NCBI GenBank assembly: GCA_963662175.1
Contig: OY759221.1
Span: 29,127,027-29,191,026, forward strand
Direction of reading: 5' to 3'
From: Aradus depressus
Taxonomy: Eukaryota > Arthropoda > Insecta > Hemiptera > Aradidae
DNA: 64,000 nucleotides
A model generated the notes under the pieces. The model had not been told where the DNA came from, ran no database searches, and worked only from the letters and a program-made list of their open reading frames with translations. Position numbers and translations under genes: made by a program. Below are positions 51,017 to 62,392 of this stretch, in pieces (within the stretch, counting starts at the first letter, position 1; every line of letters begins with the position of its first letter).

Positions 51017-51336
51017 TATTATATGACTCATGCTCAGGCTTTAACTATGAGGTCATATCACTTACTACCAGAGCTCTCTTTCGTCACTCTGGTGGACATG
51101 AGCCCGACTCTACTAGAGGAGTCCTACACTTTGCCTTACCTAAATTTTTATATACCTAGGTTAGGGGTCTTTAACGAGTATCTGACATCGTACAGGCTCA
51201 AAATCATTGCCGAAGGACAGCGTGCTTACGCTTTTTTTACCTCCCAGATAAAATAAACTAACGGCTTCGGCCTGGTTTCGAACCCGCGATCTTGAGCTCA
51301 CTGAGCAAGCATGCCACAGAGCTACCAGCGCCCTCA
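51017..51336 (-). repeat. SINE-A, minus, near full-length
   Basis: Plus strand TTATATGACTCATGCTCAGG to GAGCTACCAGCGCCCTC; B-box-like GGGTTCGAAACC on the minus strand. Confidence 0.82.
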
Positions 51337-51601
51337 AAAATGTATATATTAGTTTAGACCAAATCAGTGAAGCAGACAAAATTCATGAAAATAACCTAGT
51401 TCAGTTATTTAATATTTTTTAGCTCATTCGCAACGAATCAAAGAAAAAATATTTGTTCAGAATTTGTTTCTTGGTCAATACCCATTTCAAAACGAGAGTT
51501 TTACTCCAAACTTAAGTAACTTTAGTTTACTCTTTAATTTAATTTTTTTTTCGCCTAACCGATGTTTCTTTGTTCTTCATACATTTCTTTAATTTTATGT
51601 T

Positions 51602-51643
<42 letters not shown>

Positions 51644-52331
51644 TTATTTATTTATTAGTATTTTTTTTTAAATTATCTATTTTAGAATTTTTATTTATTT
51701 TCTGTAAATATTGCTGTTATTATTTTTTGTATTCCCTATCCTTTTATTTAATTCTATTCTATTGTTTTAGAAAATAATTGTTGTTATTATTACCATTTCA
51801 GATTGTTTCTCTTTATCTATTATTACTATTTGGCTATTATTGTCTGTATTCTGTTCAGTGTTCTTATATTACTATTTCTTGTTGAATATCCAAGCTTAAT
51901 TATTGTTAATTCTTTCACAGAGATAATGTAAAAATATCATTGTTTTTTGTTGTTTGTCAATTTATTTAAATAAATGTACTTAGCAAATAATAAATTGTAT
52001 ATTGGCCTCTGTCCCATCAGTAAAGATTATTATGTATGTAATAAGTAACTAAGGAATACATTTGTGTTTTATGAAACGGGTTGTGAAATAAAACATTTTT
52101 GTACAGGAAGACAATCACTTTTATTCACCTTATAAATACTTTTTTTTTTAAAATATATAATATATTACATGTCAACATTTCATATCAACAAAAAATAATT
52201 TTTTTCGAAACTTTTTTTGTAGCATTTTTCCAGTGGTTTAATACCAATAAATATAAGTATGTAGGTTCTAAATAAGCAGTGAATTCAATAAAAAAACTAG
52301 AAATGTAAACAAAGGCTTCTTATCTAAAATT
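51337..52331. other. Intergenic AT-rich with TA microsatellite
   Basis: A TA run at about 51606-51640. No gene or other repeat recognised. Confidence 0.45.
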
Positions 52332-52539
52332 TGGAACCTGGACTGTTTCACTAAAAATGGACGGGAGGGTCAACATTTTATTTCATCGGATACATCAACT
52401 GAATTTTTAAACTTCTTACTATGCTTTACAGTTTTATGCTATAATCCTATATTATTTATGCTCTAATCCTATATTATCCGAAGAAATAAAATTTAGACCC
52501 TCCCGTCGGTCCATTTAGTGATAGAGATCAGGTTCTCCT
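52332..52539. repeat. Foldback element FB4
   Basis: Arms of about 60 bp (52332-52390 and 52477-52539) with GGACGGGAGGGTC opposite GACCCTCCCGTC and TTTATTTCATCGG opposite CCGAAGAAATAAA. The spacer contains a duplicated CTAATCCTATATTAT piece. Confidence 0.7.
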
Positions 52540-52750
52540 GGTTTAGAGAAATTCCATGGGCAAGTATATATATAAAAAAAAAAATCCAATTGAGATATTA
52601 TATCGTTTATATTGAGAAATATATATATTTTTTTATAAACTAGATATTTTTTTTAAGCTCCCCCATCATTTTTTACTTAGTTTTATCAGATAAAACATGA
52701 AAAATATATAAAAAAATTCTAGAACAGCTGGCCACCAGGAGCCCCTCTAG

Positions 52751-53052
52751 TAGCAATGTTTTCACTGGGAGCTTAAGGACTTTACTAGAAGAGGTCAAGT
52801 ATCCTTAGTAGCAATGTTTTCAGTGGGAGCTTGGGGACTTTACTAGGAGAGGTCAAGTATCTTTAGTAGCAATGTTTTCACTGTGAGCTTGAGGACTTTA
52901 CTAGATCAAGTTTCTTTAGTAGCAATGTTTTCACTGGGAGCTTAGGGACTTTACTAGGAGAGGTCAAGTATCTTTAGTAGCAATGTTTTCACTGGGAGCT
53001 TGGGGACTTTACTAGAAGAGGTCAAGTATCTTTAGTTGCAATGTTTTCCTTC
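52751..53052 (+). repeat. 58-bp minisatellite, 5 units plus a partial
   Basis: Unit TAGCAATGTTTTCACTGGGA, GCTTGGGGACTTTACTAGAA, GAGGTCAAGTATCTTTAG. Units start at 52751, 52809, 52867 (5 bp shorter), 52920 and 52978; a partial sixth begins at 53036 and runs into a coding-like segment. Units are highly similar to each other. Confidence 0.92.
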
Positions 53053-53160
53053 GGGATGGAAGAGGATGGATGTTGTCTATACGACTCTGGCGAGTGGTCC
53101 CCTCCTGGATGTTTGGCCCACATCTTTCTTCACCCCACTCCCCAACTCTCACTGACTGAG

Positions 53161-53271
53161 ATGGAAAGTGATCCTCAGTGGCCCACGATAATGTCCCTAG
53201 CTCTTCTCCTCCTGGCACTTCCTGCTGCTGCTCTTGTCGTCTCTTCCACTCAAACGGCCACTTCCATCCAA
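53161..53271 (+). CDS. Possible first coding exon with signal peptide
   Basis: ATG at 53161 opens a frame with MSLALLLLALPAAALVVSST (second ATG at 53191), a textbook hydrophobic secretion signal. It ends TCCATCCAAG before a possible GTCAGT donor at 53272. The frame is also open upstream to 53041, inside the end of the minisatellite. GC content is well above the surroundings, which supports coding. No downstream exon could be recognised in the window, so the product is unknown and the call is tentative. Confidence 0.45.
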
Positions 53272-54634
53272 GGTCAGTATCTCATCATTTTATGTTCATT
53301 AAAAAAAAATATATATATAATACCTTATATCCTTCAAAATTCCATTTATTGTTTTGTAGTGTCCACGAAAGACCGCTCAAAATGATATACTATGGAGTAA
53401 CCATATTCGAACAAAGGATTGTATATTGTTTGGGTAATTCGAATTAACTAAAAATTTAAATGATTATGGATTTTTTTCAAAAGAAGCATTAAAATACCAA
53501 TTATTAACAAGAAATATATCCATACATCGTTTTATGTAGTTTATCAGTAGTCTTTTCGTTCGGCCATATATAACTATCTTATTCCACTGAAAAATAAGAC
53601 ACTTTTAATTTCTTCGATTCTTCGCGGGCGGCTCCTGCATCAAACCTCTCTTGGAAAAACAGAGCCGATCTTACAAGAGGATGATCAAAAGATTTTTCTC
53701 TCCTCATTAAGAATTTCCTCTCGTCTTGATTTTGTTCTGTGTGTGTTCTGATTCACAAAATAATGTTCGGATTATTGCGACTCAATTGTATTTGCAAAAT
53801 GTACAAAATGATGAAGTAGAGAAAACTGTAACAACCACTAAGCCTTTGAACGAAAACTATTATAGTACTTCACTCTAAAGTTCGTTTGTGGTCTAATTAA
53901 AGTTACAGCTTGATGCAGTTGATTTAAATGCATTCAATTCAAGGGACGAGACAAAGTGCAACCAGCTTTATTAACCTCAACTTTATAAAAAGAGATGCTA
54001 ATTGCTCAGCCCTTTGCTGGGCGCTTGAGCAAGCTACCACTGAATAATTTTCTATAATAAACGCTAGTTATTTAATTGTAAATTATTCTTCCCATTCTGT
54101 ATATTTCGGGAAGTGCGTTCGTTTGGTTAGCCGAAGTCGATTAGTTGATTGTTTTGCCGTGGGTTGCTCCCACGTGCCTGATAATATTTTCTCCGATTTT
54201 TTTCTCTTTGATTCTCTATGTGAAGTGAAAATAAATGAGAAATAAATAAATATATAATAATTTCTTCCGAAAAAAATTTAGTTTTGCTAGTGGCAGTAGC
54301 GTAGGCAGCAGCTTGGAGGCACTGGAATTTAGATGAACTTTTTTTTTTTTACCAAGTGATCTTTAACAAATTTTCTTGGTTTTTACAATATATAATTTTA
54401 TTTATGATACTTCTAATCATTCTAATTGATATAATTCAATAATGAACGTTTTAATAAGAATAATTGAAAGCCTCAGATCCGAAAATTTTTTGGAGTTATG
54501 CGATAATATTAACCACGTTAAAGGACTTGTAAATATTGAAAACATTAAGACAATCCTCGACATTGGTTTCATAGCAGGGCTAACGCAGAGTCAGTCACCC
54601 AAGTGAGGGGGTCCTAGACAAGAAATGCTCGAGA
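53272..54634. other. AT-rich, no gene recognised
   Basis: If the exon at 53161 is real, this is its intron. Nothing with a recognisable domain or repeat family was seen. Confidence 0.35.
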
Positions 54635-55318
54635 CAGGGTTGCCGGATAGGGCGATTTATTACAAATTGGGCGATTTTTGTCGATTATTTGCGACCAAAT
54701 TAATCATTGGGCGACTGTCGCAAATTGGGCTATTTTCATAGGTTCAAAAAACGAATTCAATTTTTTTATGGTTTAAAAATATGTTATTACATCCGTCTAC
54801 ATCTTACCGATAAGCAATGTAACTGTAGAACGCGTATTCGAGTCACTATTGTGAAAACTAAAATACGAAACTGAATGGGGTTAGACCTCTTATCGTCTAT
54901 TATCTAAATAAAAATGATGCTAGGAGAAGACAACCGATGCTGCATGGAGTTTGTTGCAATATAATTCTAGTATTTATGAAGATAAGTGTGATGAGAATGC
55001 AGCTTTATTAGTGTCTTTAGTGGACTCATTAGATGCTTAAAATGTTTAATAGTTATGGAATATTAATTAACAGTTTCAAAGTTTCTTGTATCAATAAATA
55101 TTTTTTATTCTAATATGTTTTAATATTTTTCATAAAACTAAAAATAGGTTCAAAAAAGTATTCTAACCGTGATAAATTTGTTTTAAATGTAATATATTAT
55201 GTTTAAAAATAATTATAACTTTAAAAATAATTTTTAAGTTGTGCGCGACATTTTGATGTAGTTTGCGACCTTCTACTAGAGTTGGCGCTACTTTAGCTGA
55301 ATATAACTGGCAGCCCTG
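54635..55318. mobile_element. hAT-type element, decayed, 684 bp
   Basis: Terminal repeats CAGGGTTGCCGGATA (left) and TATAACTGGCAGCCCTG (right), flanked by GCTCGAGA and GCTCGAGC, a near-perfect 8-bp target duplication. Inside, the plus strand has TVERVFESL followed by a stop, resembling the C-terminal dimerisation segment of hAT transposases. The rest is missing, so it is a deletion derivative. The flanks outside rejoin into one open stretch. Confidence 0.75.
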
Positions 55319-55774
55319 GCTCGAGCCTGATGATGACGATTCCCGAGAGCTGCTCAAGAAGATTAGCCGCAGCCAACTTGAGATTCACGACTGGCTCCTG
55401 TACATAGCCTAAGTGTAGTCAACTCACTTTATGACAAAAGACGAGAAATGACGGGAGACCATCGGCTCTGGAGGACGTTGAACGAAGCAATATTGAAGGC
55501 TAGAGCCCGGATGGTGGAGAAGCCATGACAGAAGCAGCAAGAATAATAGGAAATTTCATGACGAACTAAAGAAAACAAAAATACATATTTGGAGACTAAA
55601 GTAAGAAATTATTTCACAATGCTTATGTCGTCTAGTTACGTAACACCAATGGGAAAACGTCAAGTTTACCTACACAATCCCACCAGTAAAAAGTCATGAC
55701 AAGCAACATAATGGACTTTCTTAACAGTTTTCTTGACAAAACAATTGCTTATTACTTTCTTATATTTATAGTTA
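55319..55774. other. Coding-like debris around the hAT insertion site
   Basis: 55327-55415 reads on the plus strand as SRELLKKISRSQLEIHDWLL then a stop, and 55460-55525 reads RLWRTLNEAILKARARMVEK. These look like decayed coding sequence, perhaps of an older mobile element; family unknown. Confidence 0.35.
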
Positions 55775-55890
55775 AGGAAGTATTGTAATCGCGCGAAAAT
55801 CCGAGTTCGAGGTTTCAACTGATTTTCACATTTCAAGGTCTTCTGAATACGTTTTGACCATTCGTGATGATGTATGTGTGTGTATGAAAA
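55775..55890 (+). repeat. Repeat P 5' fragment
   Basis: TAAGGAAGTATTGTAATCGC, GAGGTTTCAACTGATTTTCA and AAGGTCTTCTGAATACGTTT correspond to the start of the repeat at 42636. Confidence 0.55.
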
Positions 55891-56623
55891 GTTGTGAGCT
55901 CTCTACCGCAATAACGAATGTAGCCATGAACTTAAAATTTGGAAGTAAGGGATCACATGTTCTAATTTAGGATTGATTAGATTTTGGCTGAAATCGAACG
56001 AAAATTGAGACCACTTTCACCCGGGACCTAACTATATTTTACAAGATACAGCTTATGTTTATGACCTAATCAAAAATCTTTTCAAGTAATAGTTGTAGAT
56101 AATATTAAAATTTTCTTAGCAGCAGCAGCGACAGTGATTAGTTACAAATGAGAATAATTCAATGTCTAGAGAGTGTCACCACTAGGTGATTTCTCCCCTC
56201 TTGACATTTTGACATTGCCATTATCCCTCTTAGCACATTTGCTGCTGTATTTATTTTTTATACAGTTGTAAATATCTATTTGTAAAATTTAAAAAAAAAG
56301 AAAACCTATTAGTTTCGAAGATATAAGCATTCAAAGTGTGACACGTTTTCGTTATATCGGTCCCCCCTTACTCAGGGTGGAGAATGACAAAGTTCTACAT
56401 CAAAAAACAAAGTAATAATTAAATAATTAATTAAAGAATAAATATAGAGAATAAAGATTAATGAGAGGGATGGTTGGAGTGGAGTTGCGGGTGAGGTAAC
56501 AAAGGGAGGTTTGTGATGATGGAGTGGTTATAGTAGTGAAAGTGGGATTGGAACCGTTACCAATCTGAATAGGGCAGATCGTGAGGTGGCCATCCCTGGA
56601 TCTAGGTCGGCACGAGGGCGACC

Positions 56624-56680
56624 ATCGTCACCCCCAGAGCAGCCATCGTCACCCCCCGAGCAGCCATCCTCTTTACCCTC
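56624..56680 (+). repeat. Short tandem repeat of about 23 bp
   Basis: CCATCGTCACCCCCAGAGCA recurs directly as CCATCGTCACCCCCCGAGCA, with a third partial unit. It lies in a GC-richer patch before the LINE fragment. Confidence 0.6.
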
Positions 56681-56754
56681 TACTAGTTTATTGCAGAAAT
56701 AAATAAAAAAAAGTCTTCGATGAATCACGGGAAATCTATTTCCCCAGAAAATAG

Positions 56755-57065
56755 AAAATTTGGACTCGACCGATAAAGTAAAATACCTTGGTGTTCTTCT
56801 AGACAGACGACTGACCTTCAGGCAACATATCAGACAGAAAGCAAATACTGTGAGCGGACTTGTGTTCTCCTTATTCCCGTTACTCCACAGAAAGACAGCC
56901 CTTAATCTAACCAATAGACTCCTCATATACAAACTTCTGTTGTCTTCTTGGCCGGTCTTGCCAACTTGGGAACTCTTCAAGTGGCCCAAAACAAATGCCT
57001 TAGATTGTCGAGGGACCCTCCATCGTCCAAATCCATGAAGACTTAAATGTTGAGCTCCTACTGGA
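56755..57065 (+). mobile_element. Jockey-type LINE fragment, plus
   Basis: Reads DKVKYLGVLLDRRLTFRQHI, FPLLHRKTALNLTNRLLIYK, LLLSSWPVLPTW, then with a frameshift LQVAQNKCLRLSRDPP. This is the thumb/post-RT region of jockey-like reverse transcriptases. Both ends are truncated. Confidence 0.75.
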
Positions 57066-57287
57066 CTACATAATAAACTGTAAAAACGTTTTACTTAAGT
57101 GTGACAAAAATCAAAACTTTTTGGTAATGAAAATAGGGAAAACTCAGGGAGGGAAACACAATAATGTCTGTTCACGATTTTAAATTATAATCTCAGTTTT
57201 TGAATGTTTATTAATTTATTTTCTATTCATTTCAGTTACTTTGTATTTTTTTTCTTTTTCTTTAAGAGTTTTTTTTAATTTACTCTT

Positions 57288-57792
57288 AAGGTTCCTTAAC
57301 CATTTCCCTGATACACTAAATACAAATCAAAAATAATCAGTTAAATTAAAAACAATGAACTGATGGCTGCTTATAAAGGTTCCATAAGTTTTAAAGAAAA
57401 AATATATATATATTTGTCTGAACACAATACATTTTTAAGATCTGTTTGAAAAACTAATGAAAACAAATAAAAGTTGAGATTTTGTTTAATATTTATATTG
57501 TCCAATTTCACAAAAATATCGGATTATGATGTCGTAAGCACAAATTTATATATATTTGTATTTATATATACAAATTTATTTTGTATATATATTTATTTGT
57601 ATTACAAATATATTTATTTGTATTTATATATACAAATTTATATATACACAAATGGTTAAGGACAAATATATATATATTTTTTCTTTAAAACTTATGGAAC
57701 CTTTATAAGCAGCCATCAGTAGCATTGTTTTTAATTTAACTGATTATTTTTGATTTGTATTTAGTGTATCAGGGAAATGGTTAAGGAACCTT
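57288..57792. repeat. Inner foldback of a compound palindrome
   Basis: 57288-57418 and 57661-57792 are inverted copies (AAGGTTCCTTAACCATTTCC opposite GGAAATGGTTAAGGAACCTT; GATGGCTGCTTATAAAGGTT opposite AACCTTTATAAGCAGCCATC). The centre is a TTTATATATACAAAT-rich block that is itself repetitive. Confidence 0.85.
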
Positions 57793-57843
57793 ATTGTATA
57801 ATTGTACCTCTGTAAATGTGACTGTTATAATAAACCTTCTTCT

Positions 57844-58275
57844 TGTACTTCCCCAGCGCTAATTATTCAATTAAGTTTTCGCTCTCTCTCTAAAACTAAT
57901 TACCCGGCTTGGTTGAAAATCAATAGGTGTCTTACTCGGGGACTTCAGAATCATCGTTCGGTTTTTGGACTGAGCCCTCTCCTCTGAAGAACACCCCTTC
58001 CCTTATGCCGATTCGGATGAAAATGTATGGATATTGTCCTTATGTGCTTTTGGATTTACACATAAAATTTTGTGTCGATACATCCCTTACTTCGATAGTT
58101 ATTTGGATTTTTGTGTTAAATCCCTTCTTCCTGATTGTCTGAAAACCGTATGGTGTCGTCCTTATTGGATTCTGGATACGTATATAAAATTTCAAATGGA
58201 AGACGATCCCTTCTTCTTTTTTTATTATTTCATTTTTGATAGGGGTTGGAAAACATGAAATTCTTTGTAACTGGG
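57844..58275 (-). repeat. Rep140 copy 14, minus
   Basis: Starts TGTACTTCCCCAGCGCTAAT (3' end of the element), passes two subrepeats (TTGGTTGAAAATCAATAGGT, TTATTGGATTCTGGATACG) and ends near GGGTTGGAAAACATGAAATT. Confidence 0.75.
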
Positions 58276-58309
58276 AAAATAAAAAAATAATAATAACTCG
58301 TTTAACATT

Positions 58310-58390
58310 TACTTTTTCTACTTTGGCAAAAATATATACATAAAGTGTACCGATTTCAGCTTACGATATCGTCAGCACAAATTTCAACAG
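58310..58390 (-). repeat. Short dispersed repeat, minus
   Basis: TGTACCGATTTCAGCTTACG and ATATCGTCAGCACAAATT are the complement of the 46459 repeat. Confidence 0.5.
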
Positions 58391-58874
58391 TAACATTTAA
58401 GTTTTCAATGTTGGCATATTTATACAATTCTGAAATTAACTGAGGAGAGAATTCCTACTATCTTAATATATAAAAATGAATATATTTAGATTTAAACATA
58501 AACTTTAAAAATAATATCATTATGAAAAAAAAAAAATTCACAGCTTCAGGTAATTTCAGAATTGTATGATACATATGCCAACCTAGCAAACTTAAATGAT
58601 ACTTTGTAAAAATTTGTGCTTACGACATCATAATCCGATATTTTTGTGAAATTGGACAATATAAATATTAAACAAAATCTCAACTTTTATTTGTTTTCAT
58701 TAGTTTTTCAAACAGATCTTAAAAATGTATTGTGTTCAGACAAATATATATATATTTTTTCTTTAAAACTTATGGAACCTTTATAAGCAGCCATCAGTTC
58801 ACAATCTGAACAATAAAATCGCCAGCTTTTATAAACGTCATTAATTTTTTTAGCAATATTTTTCTAAATAGTTA

Positions 58875-58920
58875 GTTATTATGACTCATGCCCGGGCTTT
58901 AACTACGAGGTCATATCGGT
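58875..58920 (-). repeat. SINE-A 3' end fragment
   Basis: TTATGACTCATGCCCGGGCT and TTAACTACGAGGTCATATCG only; severely 5'-truncated. Confidence 0.7.
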
Positions 58921-59258
58921 AGTTAAATTTACTACGGTACATGTTATTTGAAGTGTTCTATTCAACTCGAACTGAATATATTATATTTATTTTGCTTGAT
59001 GTTTTTTTTTTAATCAGCTATAATTTTGATTTTCGTGAAGCAGGGCTCAATATAATCTAAAGAAAGGCAGTCCTATGTTTTCCATTCAATTATTCAACTA
59101 TATAATTTAACTTGCAGAAACATTAACGAAAACATTCACACACTTTCTCCTTTGAGGCAGACTGACTGTGTGAGGAACATGACACTCAGACTGTAGGCCA
59201 GGAAGTAACAATCCCTGTATAAGTCGGGGTGTTACACAACTATACTTATGTTTTAGTT

Positions 59259-59490
59259 CTTGTGACTTAAGCCTGGACTTTAACAACGACCACCTACTAC
59301 CAGAGCACTCTTTCGCCTCTCTGGTGGACATAAGTTCGACCCTAGTATGGGAGTTCTAAATTTCGTTTAAGGGGAGTTTCGAAGGACGGAGTGCTTAAGG
59401 TTTTTTCACCTTCTAAATAAAAAATCTAAGGGCCTCGGCCGGGTTTCGAACCCGCGATCTTGAGCTCAATAAGCAAGTATGGCGTCGTCT
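59259..59490 (-). repeat. SINE-A, minus, with internal deletion
   Basis: TTGTGACTTAAGCCTGGACT, CACCTACTACCAGAGCACTC, GTTTCGAAGGACGGAGTGC, GGGTTTCGAACCCGCGATCT. The middle CTCGTTAAAG region and the head are lost. Confidence 0.75.
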
Positions 59491-59929
59491 ATACTTAGGT
59501 TTTAACTCCATAGCACAGATATGGGCAACTTTTTTTAAGTGCGATCCAGATAGGAAAATTCAAACCTTATGCTGGCCAAACTGAATAGAAAATAACACTG
59601 AAAATGTTAACGATCATGAAGCACATATTTCATGTTTATGATTTATTGTATAATATTGGTAGATAGATAGTACAATATGAAAACAGAACATTGTTATCAG
59701 AATAAAAGGGACATACTTTTAGCAGAAGGCTAATAAAAAACAGCTTTTCGATTTAAAAATTACGCACCAAAAATAGATTTTCAGACATAGATATTTTGAA
59801 AAGGTGATTTAAAAATAGTTTTTTTCTATAAAATATTCATTCAAAAAAAGTCTCAACAGATAAAATCGGGTGTTTTAAGAAATTTCAAAATTCTATTATT
59901 TATTTATTTTTTTTCTTTAGTTTTTATTT
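59491..59929. other. AT-rich, nothing recognised
   Basis: No gene or classified repeat. Confidence 0.4.
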
Positions 59930-60770
59930 AACGTCGCATCGACTTCATCGTCATTAGCGACGACTATTGTGTCTACATGTTCTCGTAGAATTTTACGTCT
60001 TGAAGGAATTGGATGAGTTTGTTGTATTCGTCGGTGGGTGTTTGAAGTAGTTTTTTTATGTCAGTCGGTAGTTTGTATTTGTTTCTTAATGTGGTGTAGT
60101 TTGTACAGTCCGTCAGTACTATATGTTGTACTGTGAGCTCTGTGTAGTCTTGTATGCAGGAGCATGTCGGCTGTGTCAGTTTCGCATGTCCTAGACCTTA
60201 GTCTTGTGATGATCACCGTGTCTCGTCTGTTCATGGTGCTTGGAGGTTTCCACGACTTGTTTTCTTATTTTATTCTTCGGAGTTTGTTGTCTTCCATCTG
60301 AGTCCATTGATTGTTCCAGTGTTGTTCAATTTTTCTTCTGAAGTAGGTCGAAAGGTCTTGTGTTGTGTTAACTGTTTGTTGAGACAATAAGGGGGAGAGT
60401 GCAGCGTCTTTTGCGGCAATGTCTGCTTTTTCGTTTACAGGAATGCCAACATGGGACGGGATCCAAATTAGTTTTAATTTTTTTTGTTTTTAAAATAATT
60501 TTGAATACAATGAGTGAATTTCTTGAGTGCTTTTTTCAACCGAACATGTAATATAAATATAAATGATAAATTTTGAATCGTTTGAATCGAGTTAAGAGAA
60601 TCCGTGAAAATAAGAAATTTGGAATTTTGTAAATGGATTGTGAATATAGAGGCTTGCAGTAATGTGAAAAGTTCTCCTGTGAAAATACTGCATTCTGGAT
60701 TGATTTTGAATGTAAGAAAGAAAAGCTTGTAGGTTTTCACATTGCCGAATCCTTCCATTGAGCCGCTCTG
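59930..60770 (-). mobile_element. LINE RNase H and C-terminal fragment, minus
   Basis: The minus strand from 60758 reads FKINPECSIFTGELFTLLQA then FLIFTDSLNSIQTI, the E and D catalytic segments of RNase H. After a frameshift near 60480 follow LIWIPSHVGIPVNEKADIAA, TQDLSTYFRRKIEQHWNNQW and a poorly conserved tail. It belongs to the I/jockey/R1 type. Stops and frameshifts inactivate it. Confidence 0.8.
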
Positions 60771-62094
60771 ACTAAGAGACAGAAGACAAGACTGATGAGA
60801 AGAAACGGCAGAGGTTGATGACGAGACGGGCCAACAAATTAACCACGAGCATTATTATCTCCTTTTCTTTTCGTCTTCACTTTCAACATTTCACTTTTTC
60901 CGATCTGCTTTTTGCCTACTCCCTGAGACTTGTGAAATTAGCTCCCCCCCCACTTTAGTATTTCTACAGAGAAAGTATAAAATAAGTGGTCCATGCCCAT
61001 GTTTCAGATGGTTTTTATACAATGTTTTCCCTCCTGTTTCCATGGTTTCCACTCAACCCATCACTTTCCCATTTTGTTTTTTATTTTTTTATTTGTATTT
61101 TCTTCCTTACATGGTTATATTCACACAAACTGCAGTTATTTCTTTATATTGCTTGAAATAAACATTTATATTAAATACAACAAAAATTATAAAATAGAAT
61201 TGCTGTTAAAGAACACAAGAGGGCAAGTGTGAATAAATATAAACAATAATTTATTATAAACTGCAATATTTCCGTAATGAATCATCCATGAGAATTGTTT
61301 TCACTGTTATACTCATGACAAAAATCTTAATAAACGCCTCTCAAGTATTATGTCATTATGATGACTCGACCATCATTCTGAAAAAAAATTTAACAATCCT
61401 GGCTCACGTACATTGAATATGATTCATCAAGAAATGTCCTTGTCAATCGGAGAACATTCTGAACATTTGAACCTAAAACGTTATGGTCCTGCATCTTTCA
61501 AAATTGCCAGATATTTTTTGTGTATTTTCCCAATGTTGTCTTTCCTCACAAACAAGTAATTTTTTGTTATTTTTCGAATATATTTTATTATTATTTTTTT
61601 TAAATTATTTTATTTTATATTTTTCATAATAATGGTGAGGTGTTAAAACGACGGATGGATGAACTAAAATTCAGATCAAATATTTAAATGTCTTTCCAAC
61701 GTTATACGGCGAGCAGATGAGAATCATCAGTAGACTGAGTCGACCCATGGTACCACCCCTATCGGTTAGTTGACTGTGGCTAATCCGAAAGCAAATTTAA
61801 TTTTCTTTCCCTATGATGAACACTCTCCTATTTCTCTAATCTCACCCTCCATTAAAATTCCTTTTGTGATCTTTTGCACAATATTTGTGGCCCCCCCCCC
61901 CCCCCCCCCCCCCGACAGGTGCTGCCCGAGTGACCTGTTTCAATCAAGTATGCATTTTCAATTTAGTGAGTGCTGGCAATGACGAGTTTCTGCTCCCAGG
62001 TATTAACTCAAAGTCAGCTCTTCATATAAAGATATGACCGAGAAAGCTCGGTCTGCCTCCACTGCTGGTCAATAGCTGGCATTGATGTGATCCC
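60771..62094. other. Intergenic, C tract, no gene recognised
   Basis: Includes a run of 23 C at 61891-61913. About 61640-62090 is less AT-rich and could be an unclassified repeat. No domain is seen in any frame. Confidence 0.4.
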
Positions 62095-62392
62095 TCCTCT
62101 CCTTCGGCTGATTCCGCTGAAAATTTCTAGGTGTCGTATTTATATGATTTTGAATGGAAATTTCGTGTCATTACAACAGCAGTTATAGTAAGTAACCTTC
62201 CCTTTGGCCTATTTGGCTGAAAATCAATTAGTGTTGTCCTTAGAAGGATACACATATAAAATTTGAGTTCACAGACACACTTTTTTTTTTTCATTTTTGA
62301 AATCAGGAGGTCGGAAAACATGAAATTCGGTTGAAAACATAGCATCGAATTTTTCTGACCGATTACATAACGCCCTATATTTCGTATAGCTG
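62095..62392 (-). repeat. Rep140 copy 15, minus, 5' half
   Basis: TTCGGCTGATTCCGCTGAAA, TGGCTGAAAATCAATTAGTG, GGTCGGAAAACATGAAATTC, CTGACCGATTACATAACG and ATATTTCGTATAG, i.e. the complement of the element's 5' end. Confidence 0.75.

Larger units (their letters stand above)
57356..58801. repeat. Outer inverted repeat overlapping the inner foldback
   Basis: 57356-57547 (TGAACTGATGGCTGCTTATA to GATGTCGTAAGCACAAATTT) is inverted at 58609-58801 with near identity over about 190 bp. The segment 57356-57418 is therefore present three times. Rep140 copy 14 lies between the arms. Confidence 0.85.

Noticed and set aside
52751..53052. CRISPR-like array
   Set aside because: Units are contiguous without spacers and the genome is animal. 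It is a minisatellite.
56528..56989. 153-codon minus-strand frame
   Set aside because: It crosses the short tandem repeat and runs antisense to the LINE fragment; no domain of its own.
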